A stretch of DNA of 9,311 nucleotides, from assembly GCA_030150585.1 (NCBI GenBank), contig JASLFM010000323.1:1-9311 (forward strand), written 5' to 3'. Shown in pieces: positions 1 to 5,610 of the stretch. The notes under the pieces are model-generated. The model searched no databases and was not told the DNA's origin. It worked only from the letters and a program-made list of their open reading frames with translations. The translations under genes and the position numbers were made by a program. This DNA comes from Acidovorax sp. (GTDB taxonomy: Bacteria; Pseudomonadota; Gammaproteobacteria; Burkholderiales; Burkholderiaceae_C). The first letter of the stretch is position 1; each line of letters opens with the position of its first letter.

Positions 1-342
1 CCGGCGCTGGCCGCCGCGAACAAGCGCGTGTCCAACATCCTCAAGAAGGCTGATGACGTGGATGCCCACGTCAACCCCGACCTGCTGCAAGAGCAGGCCG
101 AGAAGGACTTGTATGCGGCGCTGCAGCGCTTCGTGCCCGAGGCCGATGCGCTGTTCAACGCAGGCGACTACACGGCCAGCCTGCAGACCCTCGCGGTGCT
201 GCGCGCTCCGGTGGACGCCTTCTTCGACGACGTGATGGTGAACGCCGAGCAGCTCGACCTGCGCCTGAACCGCCAGGGCCTGCTCAAGAGCCTGCACGAC
301 GCGATGAACCGCGTGGCCGACCTGTCCCGCCTGGCCGTTTGA
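1..342 (+). CDS. glyS: Glycyl-tRNA synthetase beta subunit, C-terminal end (5' truncated by window)
   Basis: The first base is already inside an open frame that gives 113 residues before TGA. The visible part opens with PALAAANKRVSNILKKA, a hallmark of the C-terminal domain of the beta subunit of the bacterial alpha2beta2 glycyl-tRNA synthetase. The helix-rich remainder (LYAALQ, ALFNAGDYTASLQTLAVLRAP, VDAFFDDVMV) fits the DALR-type anticodon-binding region that ends the roughly 700-residue protein. The enzyme charges tRNA-Gly in the cytoplasm, and the catalytic alpha subunit (glyQ) would be expected just upstream. In-frame GTG at 28 is an internal codon, not a start. gmhB follows after 46 bp with no convincing terminator: a GC hairpin overlaps the stop, but the T6 run at 364-369 lies well beyond it. 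Co-transcription with gmhB is therefore plausible. Family identification is firm; only the C-terminus was seen. Confidence 0.93.
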   Translation, partial: PALAAANKRVSNILKKADDVDAHVNPDLLQEQAEKDLYAALQRFVPEADALFNAGDYTASLQTLAVLRAPVDAFFDDVMVNAEQLDLRLNRQGLLKSLHDAMNRVADLSRLAV

Positions 343-388
343 CCGGCGGGCGGTTAAGCTGGCTTTTTTGCACCCTGGGCCGACCGCC

Positions 389-967
389 ATGAAAATCGCC
401 ATTCTGGACCGCGACGGCACCCTCAACCAACTGGGGGAGGAGTTCATCACCACGCCCGAGGAGTGGCATGCCCAGCCCGGAGCGCTGGAGGCCGTCGCAC
501 GGCTCAACCGGGCAGGCTGGCACGTGGTGGTGGCCACCAACCAGCCGGGGTTGGGGCGCGGGCTGTTCGATGTGCTCGCGCTCAACGCCATCCACGCCAA
601 GATGCTGCGCCAGCTGGCCAGCCTGGGCGGGCGCATCGACGCGGTCTTCTACTGCCCCCACGTGCCCGACGATGCCTGTGCCTGCCGCAAGCCCGCGCCG
701 GGCCTGCTCGAGCAGATTGCGGACCGCTACGGCGTCGAGCCGCGCGACGTGCGCGTGGTGGGTTGCACGGCGGAACATCTGCAGGCAGGCGCCGCGCTCG
801 GCGCGCACCTGCACCTTGTCTGCACGGGCCATTCGGCGCACCTCGCGCCCGGCCAGGCCCTGCCGCCCGACATGCCGCCCGGCACCCAGGTGCATGCGGA
901 CCTGCAGGCTTTCGCGGACCACCTTCTCGCTGCTGCGCCGTCTGAACCGGTTGCTATTGAAAAATGA
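389..967 (+). CDS. gmhB: GmhB-type HAD phosphatase (heptose-1,7-bisphosphate 7-phosphatase family), motif IV degenerate
   Basis: This 192-residue protein has the length and layout of GmhB/HisB-N HAD phosphatases. GmhB removes the 7-phosphate of D-glycero-manno-heptose 1,7-bisphosphate for LPS inner-core heptose. Motif I is DRDGT (D7, D9), motif II is the T of TNQ (T50), and the motif III lysine is in CRKP (K101). The family's structural zinc site is complete: C89, H91, C97, C99. Motif IV is abnormal. The usual GDxxxD is GCTAEH, so the metal-binding Asp is C126 (TGC at 764-766) and the second Asp is H130. The usual TNQSG is also TNQPG. Catalysis may be weak, altered or absent. I chose ATG 389 because MKIAILDRDGT is the normal family N-terminus; TTG 368 would add seven residues. 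Neither start has a clear Shine-Dalgarno sequence. The last codons (VAIEK) lie in a repeat-like segment. The family is certain; the activity is not. Confidence 0.85.
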   Translation: MKIAILDRDGTLNQLGEEFITTPEEWHAQPGALEAVARLNRAGWHVVVATNQPGLGRGLFDVLALNAIHAKMLRQLASLGGRIDAVFYCPHVPDDACACRKPAPGLLEQIADRYGVEPRDVRVVGCTAEHLQAGAALGAHLHLVCTGHSAHLAPGQALPPDMPPGTQVHADLQAFADHLLAAAPSEPVAIEK

Positions 968-1002
968 GCTGCATGCGCCCGTTTGGAGGGCGCTGCGGGC
1001 CC
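951..1002. repeat. Repeat-like segment with hairpin between gmhB and plsC
   Basis: The stretch begins TTGCTATTGAAAAATGAGCT and ends in a GGAGGGCGCT...GGGCCC block. From memory it resembles a degenerate copy of a short dispersed repeat common in Comamonadaceae intergenic regions, built on GCTATT, an A/T stretch, AGCTGC, GCGC, then GG-GGCGCT-GGCC. It contains a perfect 6-bp stem (975-980 with 988-993, loop 981-987) and no T run, so it is not an intrinsic terminator. It supplies the last codons and stop of gmhB (TGA 965-967) and reaches to within 17 bp of the plsC start. The repeat assignment is recall, not a search; the hairpin is directly visible. Confidence 0.4.
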
Positions 1003-1018
1003 AAAGATACTTGATCCC
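983..1018 (+). promoter_or_regulatory. Candidate promoter immediately upstream of plsC (possibly leaderless)
   Basis: TTGGAG (983-988) and GATACT (1006-1011) are separated by 17 bp, giving modest matches to the -35 and -10 boxes. The -10 ends seven bases before ATG 1019, so a transcript started there would have almost no leader. This agrees with the lack of a Shine-Dalgarno sequence at normal distance from ATG 1019. In this GC-rich DNA the boxes could be chance. Confidence 0.3.
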
Positions 1019-1756
1019 ATGTCCCTGATCCGCTCCGTCATCCACCTGCTTTGGATGGGCGTCACCGTTGTGCCCTATGCGCTGGCCATCCTGCTGGCTG
1101 CGCTGTTCGGGGTGCGCGGCCAGCCGCTGTACCGCATTGCGCGCGCCTGGCTCGCGCTCAGCATGGACGGCGCGCGCGCCGTGCTTGGCATTCGGACCCG
1201 TATCGCGGGCCTGGAGAACCTGCCCCAGGGCGAGCGCGATGGCGTGGTGCTGCTCGTCAAGCACCAGTCCACCTACGAAACCTTCCTGATGCCCACGATC
1301 ATGCCGCACCCGCTGGCCTACGTGTTCAAGAAGGAACTGCTCTACGTGCCTTTCTTCGGCTGGGCCATTGGCCGGCTCGACATGGTGCACATCGACCGCA
1401 GCCAGCGGGCGCAGGCCTTCCACAAGGTCGTGCAGCAAGGCAAGCGGCTGCTGGCCCAGGGCGTGTGGGTCATCATGTTCCCCGAGGGTACGCGCATCCC
1501 GCGTGGCCAGAAGGGCCAGTACAAGACCGGCGGCACGCGCCTGGCCATCGAGGCCGGCGTACCCGTGGTGCCCATTGCGGTCACCTCGGCCAAATGCTGG
1601 CCGCGCAAGGCCTTCGTCAAGACGCCCGGCGTGGTCGATGTCTCGATCGGCCCCCCCATCCCGAGCGAGGGCCGCCAGCCCGACGAGCTCATGCGTGAGG
1701 TCGAGGCCTGGATTGAAGCCGAGATGCGCCGCCTCGACCCCGAGGCCTATCTATGA
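1019..1756 (+). CDS. plsC: 1-acyl-sn-glycerol-3-phosphate acyltransferase (PlsC family)
   Basis: This 245-residue membrane-associated acyltransferase transfers an acyl chain from acyl-ACP or acyl-CoA to lysophosphatidic acid to form phosphatidic acid. The N-terminus (about residues 8-30, VIHLLWMG...LAILLAALF) is a hydrophobic anchor. Motif I is HQSTYE (H82, E87): glutamate stands where HX4D usually has aspartate, which I recall as normal in the beta-proteobacterial subgroup. Further blocks are HIDRS (124-128), FPEGTR (154-159) and VPIAVTS (184-190). ATG 1019 is preferred because MSLIRSVIHLLW fits the family. TTG 983 would add 12 residues, and neither start has a well-placed Shine-Dalgarno sequence. 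It lies 51 bp after gmhB; glyS-gmhB-plsC is a familiar beta-proteobacterial order. The exact lysophospholipid and acyl donor cannot be told from sequence. Confidence 0.9.
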   Translation: MSLIRSVIHLLWMGVTVVPYALAILLAALFGVRGQPLYRIARAWLALSMDGARAVLGIRTRIAGLENLPQGERDGVVLLVKHQSTYETFLMPTIMPHPLAYVFKKELLYVPFFGWAIGRLDMVHIDRSQRAQAFHKVVQQGKRLLAQGVWVIMFPEGTRIPRGQKGQYKTGGTRLAIEAGVPVVPIAVTSAKCWPRKAFVKTPGVVDVSIGPPIPSEGRQPDELMREVEAWIEAEMRRLDPEAYL

Positions 1757-1888
1757 ACACTCCCCTGAGGCGCTGCGCGCAGGGGGGCGCACCCAGTGGC
1801 CTGGCAAAGCCAGTTCCACGGGTGTACTGGCTTGGGTTGCGCCAGTTTCATGCGGCGCGGGTGATGCGCAGCATCATGGATCACTGAG
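1757..1888. repeat. Hairpin-rich intergenic spacer, probably a decayed dispersed repeat
   Basis: These 132 bp between plsC and the ygjP homologue hold three short inverted repeats: CCCCT 1762-1766 with AGGGG 1781-1785, enclosing a smaller GCG/CGC stem; CTGGC 1801-1805 with GCCAG 1809-1813; and GATGC 1863-1867 with GCATC 1871-1875. The wording (CCCCTGAGGCGCTGCGCGC, then GGCAAAGCCAGTTCCACGGG and GTGTACTGGCTTGGGTTGCG) resembles a long intergenic repeat I recall from Acidovorax-like genomes. No T run follows any stem, so none is a convincing terminator. No coding frame is supported. The repeat assignment is recall only. Confidence 0.35.
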
Positions 1889-2818
1889 ATGGCCCGGTGG
1901 GTGCAGCGGGTTCTGGACTGGTTCGATCCGCCTGCCGTAGGGGAGGGCGCGGCTGCTGCTGCACAGTCTGCGGCCCCTGCGGCGGCGCCCATCGCTCCCG
2001 CACCCCCTACTGCTCCGCGCAGCCGTCGCATCGCGGCACCCCCTGCCGAGCCGCTCGACACCCTGCTCACCCCCGCTGTCTTTCGCCACCCGCAGGCCAG
2101 CCGCGAAGTGCTGCTGGGTGGCGCGCGCGTGGCGTACCAACTGCAGCGCGCACGCCGGCGCAGCATCGGCTTCACGGTGGGGCCCGAGGGCTTGTCCGTG
2201 CGCGCGCCGGGCTGGCTCACGCTGGCCTCGGTGGATGCGGCGCTGCAGGAGAAATCCGCGTGGATCCTGCGCAAGCTCGGCGAGGCCGACGAGCGCCGGC
2301 GCCGCCTCGCGAGCGCGCGCATCCAATGGGCCGATGGGGCCGAGCTGCCCTACCTGGGCGAGCCATTGACCGTGCGGCTCGACCCGTCGCAGCAGCGCAG
2401 CGGCCTGGGCCACGGCGGGGACGGCCGGCGCGAGCTGCACGTGGGCCTGCCGCGCAGCGCGGCGCCCGCGCAGATCCGTGATGCCGTTCAGGCTTGGCTC
2501 ATGCGCGAGGCGCGGCGGCGGTTCACCGAGCGGCTCGATCATTTCGCGCCACTGCTGGGGGTGCGCTGGACCAGCCTGCACCTGTCGAGCGCCCAGACGC
2601 GCTGGGGCAGCGCGCGCAGCGACGGTGCGATACGCTTGAACTGGCGGCTGCTGCATTACCGCCCCGCGGTGATTGACTACGTCGTCGTGCATGAGCTCTC
2701 GCACCTGCGTGTGATGGACCACAGCCCGCGCTTTTGGGATACCGTCGCCCGCGTGGTGCCGGAGTACGCCCAACTGCGCAACCAACTGCGCGACGAGCCC
2801 GCGCCCCAGTGGGAATGA
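1889..2818 (+). CDS. ygjP: YgjP-type (DUF45/M48-related) zinc metalloprotease
   Basis: The C-terminal two thirds of this 309-residue protein match the YgjP/DUF45 family of putative zinc-dependent metalloproteases. The signature VVVHELSHLRVMDHSPRFW holds the HExxH zinc site (H268, E269, H272) and a conserved H278 in DHSPRFW, the likely third ligand. The upstream block RWGSARSDGAIRLNWRLLHY (about 238-257) is also typical. Residues about 14-52 are Ala/Pro-rich and probably disordered; E. coli YgjP (about 167 residues) lacks such an extension. There is no signal peptide, so the protein should be cytoplasmic. ATG 1889 has no evident Shine-Dalgarno sequence, and a start nearer the folded domain cannot be excluded. 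The M48-type gene after plsC is a recurrent beta-proteobacterial order. The physiological substrate is unknown to me. Confidence 0.85.
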   Translation: MARWVQRVLDWFDPPAVGEGAAAAAQSAAPAAAPIAPAPPTAPRSRRIAAPPAEPLDTLLTPAVFRHPQASREVLLGGARVAYQLQRARRRSIGFTVGPEGLSVRAPGWLTLASVDAALQEKSAWILRKLGEADERRRRLASARIQWADGAELPYLGEPLTVRLDPSQQRSGLGHGGDGRRELHVGLPRSAAPAQIRDAVQAWLMREARRRFTERLDHFAPLLGVRWTSLHLSSAQTRWGSARSDGAIRLNWRLLHYRPAVIDYVVVHELSHLRVMDHSPRFWDTVARVVPEYAQLRNQLRDEPAPQWE

Positions 2819-2843
2819 CACTTTGCATGAAGGAGCGACTGCC

Positions 2844-3275
2844 ATGAACGCGATACCTCCCCCATCTGGCGCCGTGCGCCCTGCCGAAGGCTATGCCGGT
2901 GACGTGACGGCGCAGCAGGCCTGGGCCTGGGCGCAGAGCGGCGAAGCCGTGCTGATCGACGTGCGCACCGACGCCGAGCGCGAATGGGTGGGCCAGGTGC
3001 CCGGCGCCGTGCCCGTGGCCTGGAAGCAGTGGCCCGGCATGGCGGTGAATCCCGACTTCGACGCCCAGCTGCGCGCGGCCGTGCCGCCCGGGGGCAGGGC
3101 GGTGCTGCTGTGCCGCAGCGGCGTGCGCTCGGTGGCTGCGGCCCGGCGCGCGGCAGAGCTCGGCATCACGGCCTACAACATCCTCGAAGGCTTCGAGGGC
3201 GACGCCGACGGCCAGGGCCAGCGCGGCAAGAAGGGCGGTTGGCGCTTCCAGGGCCTGCCCTGGCGGCAGGGGTGA
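2844..3275 (+). CDS. Single-domain rhodanese-like sulfurtransferase
   Basis: This 143-residue cytoplasmic protein has one rhodanese domain. Its core starts at DVTAQQAWAW (20-29), continues with VLIDVRTDAEREWVGQVPGA (37-54) and carries the catalytic loop CRSGVRS (C90-S96), where C90 would bear the persulfide. It ends EGFEGDADGQGQRGKKGGWR, a tail typical of GlpE/PspE-like proteins in this group. The six-residue loop fits sulfurtransferase rather than phosphatase or arsenate-reductase relatives. ATG 2844 is chosen over TTG 2823 because AAGGAG (2830-2835) stands eight bases before it, one of the best ribosome sites in the window. The gene follows ygjP after 25 bp and is probably co-transcribed. 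Its sulfur donor and acceptor cannot be inferred. Confidence 0.88.
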   Translation: MNAIPPPSGAVRPAEGYAGDVTAQQAWAWAQSGEAVLIDVRTDAEREWVGQVPGAVPVAWKQWPGMAVNPDFDAQLRAAVPPGGRAVLLCRSGVRSVAAARRAAELGITAYNILEGFEGDADGQGQRGKKGGWRFQGLPWRQG

Positions 3276-3293
3276 GTACCCCAGCGATCCATG

Positions 3294-3322
3294 AAAAAAG
3301 CGGGCCGCTGGGGCCCGCTTTC
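3294..3322 (-). terminator. Intrinsic terminator between convergent rhodanese and kbp genes
   Basis: A perfect 10-bp stem (3297-3306 with 3312-3321) has a 5-base loop (3307-3311). Read on the - strand the stem runs into a T6 tract (3299-3294), so it should terminate transcription from kbp. Read on the + strand only a short T run within the stem follows, so it may also act, more weakly, on the rhodanese transcript. Confidence 0.85.
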
Positions 3323-3324
3323 AA

Positions 3325-3340
3325 GTGCGGCATGCCGCAC
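3325..3340. repeat. 16-bp perfect palindrome
   Basis: GTGCGGCATGCCGCAC is its own reverse complement with no central spacer. It lies just beyond the terminator, between the convergent ends of the rhodanese and kbp genes. Its role is unknown; possible readings are a DNA-binding site or a cruciform. Confidence 0.5.
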
Positions 3341-3366
3341 ACTCTCGCAATGAATCGGAGATCCGG

Positions 3367-3849
3367 TTACAGCGCAGGGATGCGCAGCTTCTGGCCGGGG
3401 TAGATCTTGTCGGGGTGCGTGAGCATGGGCTTGTTGGCCTCGAAGATCACGGGGTACTTGTTGGCATCGCCGTAGAACTTCTTGGCGATGGCCGAGAGAG
3501 TGTCGCCGCGCACCACGTCGTGGTACTGCGCCTCGGGCTCGGGGGTGGTGACGGTCATGAGGTTTTCCACGCTCTGCACGCTGGCCACGTTGCCGCAGCA
3601 CAGGGTGACCTTCTCCTTCGCGCCTTGCGTAGGGGCCGTGCCCTGCACGGTGACCTTGCCCTGGGTGCCGTCAAACGCGACCTGCACGTCGCTCACGCCG
3701 AGGTTCTGCGCGGCGATGTAGGTGGTGATCGCCTGGGCGGCCTTGGCGTTGAGGTCGTCCTGCGAGGGGCCTGCGGGCGTGGCCGCCTGGGCGTCCTTGC
3801 CGCCAAACAGCTTTTCGCCGGCTTCCTTGATGAAACTGAAAAGACCCAT
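3367..3849 (-). CDS. kbp: BON-LysM domain protein, homologue of E. coli Kbp/YgaU (potassium binding)
   Basis: This 160-residue protein matches E. coli Kbp (formerly YgaU) along its length. The N-terminus MGLFSFIKEAGEKLFG is nearly the same, followed by a BON domain (about 33-102; VTVQGTAPTQGAKEKV) and a C-terminal LysM domain (about 109-157; VVRGDTLSAIAKKFYGDANK, IFEANKP, YPGQKLRIP). E. coli Kbp is a cytoplasmic K+ sensor important for growth at high K+. There is no signal peptide here either, so despite LysM a periplasmic peptidoglycan role is unlikely. A Cys-Cys pair (C84-C85) stands in the BON domain where I recall small hydrophobic residues in E. coli. The start is fixed by AGGAG (complement at 3858-3862), eight bases before ATG. 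The gene is convergent with the rhodanese gene across a terminator and divergent from coaX. Confidence 0.9.
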   Translation of the reverse strand: MGLFSFIKEAGEKLFGGKDAQAATPAGPSQDDLNAKAAQAITTYIAAQNLGVSDVQVAFDGTQGKVTVQGTAPTQGAKEKVTLCCGNVASVQSVENLMTVTTPEPEAQYHDVVRGDTLSAIAKKFYGDANKYPVIFEANKPMLTHPDKIYPGQKLRIPAL

Positions 3850-4006
3850 GGCTTCAACTCCTGTGGTGGGTGGACATCGGAGCGCCCACTGTAGCGGGTG
3901 CGCATGGCCGCGGCATGTCGGACAAATGCCCGAGAAGATTTTTCACAATTGCGGGTTCGGCTGCGGCCGTGTCGCCGAGGGCGCCAAGGTCCACCGGAAA
4001 ACTCGT

Positions 4007-4020
4007 GATAATGGGCGCTT
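4007..4020 (+). promoter_or_regulatory. Candidate -10 element directly before coaX (leaderless start)
   Basis: GATAAT (4007-4012) is a five-of-six match to the -10 consensus and ends eight bases before ATG 4021. Transcription would begin at or within a base or two of the start codon. No Shine-Dalgarno sequence precedes coaX, which fits a leaderless mRNA. No good -35 box is visible at 16-18 bp. The 171-bp gap 3850-4020 must also hold the kbp promoter on the other strand; a weak TACAGT lies there near 3885. Confidence 0.4.
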
Positions 4021-4803
4021 ATGACTTTCCTGGCGATCGACGTCGGCAACACGCGCCTCAAGTGGGCGCTGTACGACGCTCCCCACCCCGGGGCGGCTTT
4101 GCTGGCGCATGGCGCCGAGTTCCTGGAACACATCGAGCGGCTGGCCGAGGGCAGCTGGGCCGCGCTGCCGGCGCCCTCGCGCATGCTGGGCTGCGTGGTG
4201 GCGGGCGACGCCGTCAAGCGCCGTGTGCAGGATCAGATGGAGCTGTGGGACGTGACCCCGCAGTGGGTTGTGTCCAGCGCGCAGGAGGCCGGACTCGTCA
4301 ATGGCTACGACCATCCGCTGCGCCTAGGCTCGGACCGCTGGGTGGCCATGATCGGTGCACGCCACCGCATGCTTTCGCGTGGCGTGGCGCGGCCGCTGAT
4401 CGTGGTGATGGTGGGCACGGCCGTGACAGTGGAGGCCATCGATGCCGAGGGGCGCTTCCTGGGCGGTCTCATCCTGCCGGGCCATGGCATCATGCTGCGC
4501 GCGCTCGAAACCGGCACGGCGGGCCTGCACGTGCCCACGGGCGAGGTGCGGCTCTTTCCCACCAACACGAGCGACGCACTCACGAGCGGCGGCACCTACG
4601 CGATCGCGGGGGCCGTGGAACGCATGGTCCAGCACCTGACGCAGCACACGGGCGAGGAGCCCGTGTGCATGATGACCGGTGGCGCAGGCTGGAAGATGGC
4701 GCCGAGCATGACGCGGCCCTTCGAGCTCGTGGACAACCTGATCTTCGACGGCCTGCTCGAAATCGCGGCGCGCCGCTACGCGGGCGCGGGCGCGCCGGCC
4801 TGA
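4021..4803 (+). CDS. coaX: Type III pantothenate kinase
   Basis: This 260-residue cytoplasmic kinase phosphorylates pantothenate with ATP, the first committed step of coenzyme A synthesis. Family motifs are in order: the N-terminal phosphate-binding DVGNT (D7, G9, N10, T11), the pantothenate/catalytic segment GYDHPLRLGSDRW with D105-R106, GTAVT (132-136), and GGLILPG (148-154). Length is normal for type III enzymes, which unlike CoaA are not feedback-inhibited by CoA. In the usual GTAxTxD block the last residue is E138 rather than Asp, a mild change. Upstream is divergent kbp rather than birA, which often precedes coaX in beta-proteobacteria. The start is supported by MTFLAIDVGNT; see the separate -10 entry. 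The gene converges on the TPR-like gene with only five bases between stop codons and no terminator. Confidence 0.93.
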   Translation: MTFLAIDVGNTRLKWALYDAPHPGAALLAHGAEFLEHIERLAEGSWAALPAPSRMLGCVVAGDAVKRRVQDQMELWDVTPQWVVSSAQEAGLVNGYDHPLRLGSDRWVAMIGARHRMLSRGVARPLIVVMVGTAVTVEAIDAEGRFLGGLILPGHGIMLRALETGTAGLHVPTGEVRLFPTNTSDALTSGGTYAIAGAVERMVQHLTQHTGEEPVCMMTGGAGWKMAPSMTRPFELVDNLIFDGLLEIAARRYAGAGAPA

Positions 4804-4808
4804 GGGCT

Positions 4809-5582
4809 TCAGTCCTCGAGCTCGGTGCGCGCCAGCTCCACGTCCAGGCGCTCCATCGCATCCGCCGGCTCGCAGGCCGCGGCCTGCTGGTAGAGCCTGG
4901 TGGCTTCCTTCATCTTCTTGTCGCCGTCGAGCATCACGAGCGCGTTGGCGTACTCGATCATCGCGATGGCCGAGCCCGGGTTGAGCTTGAGCGCTTCCTG
5001 GAACAGCTTGAGGCCCGTGTCCTTCTTGGCGCCGTAGGTCATGCCGCCGATCAGTGAGCCCACCTTGTCGATCACTTCGGCGTGGAAGGCGCCGAGCGCG
5101 ATGCGCGCATCGGCATGCTTGGGCGCGAGCGCAATGGCCTTTTCGAGCGAATCCTTCACCTTGCCGCCCAGGCCCTGCGCCAGCGCCTTGGCCACGCTGA
5201 TGCCCTGGCTGTAGCGCCCGAGCGCATACGCATGCCAGTACCAGGCGTTGGCGTTGCCGGGCTCGGCCTGGGCCTGGGCTTCGGCGCGCGCCGCGACCTG
5301 CAGGAACAGGTCGAGCCGGACCTTCTCCTTGGGCTCGAGGTAGGTGGCGTAGATGGCCGTGGCCTTGTTGGCCACCGTCACGCCCGCGCCGCCCGCGGCC
5401 AGGCCCGCATCGGCAGCGCGCTGGAATTCGCCCGCGTGGAACAGCGACCAGGCTTCGATCACCGCGGCATCCTTGGGGCAGGGCTCCGCATCGCCGTTGT
5501 GCAGGCGGGCCCATTGCTTCTTGGTGCTGCCCGCGTCGAAGCGGTAGTCCTTGGCATGGGGGAAGGGGGTCCATTGGGCCAT
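4809..5582 (-). CDS. TPR-like repeat protein of unknown function
   Basis: This 257-residue soluble protein is made of amphipathic helical pairs with TPR-type spacing: about 41-75 (AWSLFHAGEFQRAADAGLAA), 110-153 (NAWYWHAYALGRYSQG then SLEKAIALAPKHADA), 187-220 (GLKLFQEALKLNPGSAIAMIEYANAL) and 222-255 (KKMKEATRLYQQAAACEPAD). There is no signal peptide or membrane segment. The long YSQGISVAKAL...IGGMTYGAKKDTG insertion recalls the regulator-of-microtubule-dynamics-like TPR group, but I am not sure. ATG 5582 is chosen because AGGAG lies seven to eight bases upstream and MAQWTPFPHAKDY begins the conserved-looking part; a farther upstream start would overlap tetR. The gene lies 28 bp downstream of tetR on the same strand, so co-transcription is likely. 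It probably serves as a protein-protein scaffold; no partner can be named. Confidence 0.75.
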   Translation of the reverse strand: MAQWTPFPHAKDYRFDAGSTKKQWARLHNGDAEPCPKDAAVIEAWSLFHAGEFQRAADAGLAAGGAGVTVANKATAIYATYLEPKEKVRLDLFLQVAARAEAQAQAEPGNANAWYWHAYALGRYSQGISVAKALAQGLGGKVKDSLEKAIALAPKHADARIALGAFHAEVIDKVGSLIGGMTYGAKKDTGLKLFQEALKLNPGSAIAMIEYANALVMLDGDKKMKEATRLYQQAAACEPADAMERLDVELARTELED

Positions 5583-5610
5583 GGCGTGTCTCCTGTCGTC
5601 GTTCGTCGTT

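Noticed and set aside
326..369. Possible terminator after glyS (GC hairpin 326-350 and T6 run 364-369)
   Set aside because: The T run is about 13 bases beyond the stem and the stem has a bulge, so it does not fit an intrinsic terminator.
1271..1279. HX4E instead of HX4D in PlsC as a broken active site
   Set aside because: I recall HQSTYET/HQSTWET as the normal form in this beta-proteobacterial subgroup, and all other motifs are intact.
284..1438. 384-codon - strand frame opposite gmhB and plsC
   Set aside because: His/Arg/Gly-rich shadow of the two real genes with no domain signature.
4432..4434. E138 in place of Asp in the GTAxTxD block of CoaX as loss of function
   Set aside because: The change is conservative, the catalytic D105 and phosphate-binding residues are intact, and this position varies in families I remember.
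4324..5574. Long - strand frame of 416 codons overlapping coaX and the TPR-like gene
   Set aside because: It is Arg/Gly/Pro-rich with no recognisable domain and is explained by the GC bias of the two real genes.
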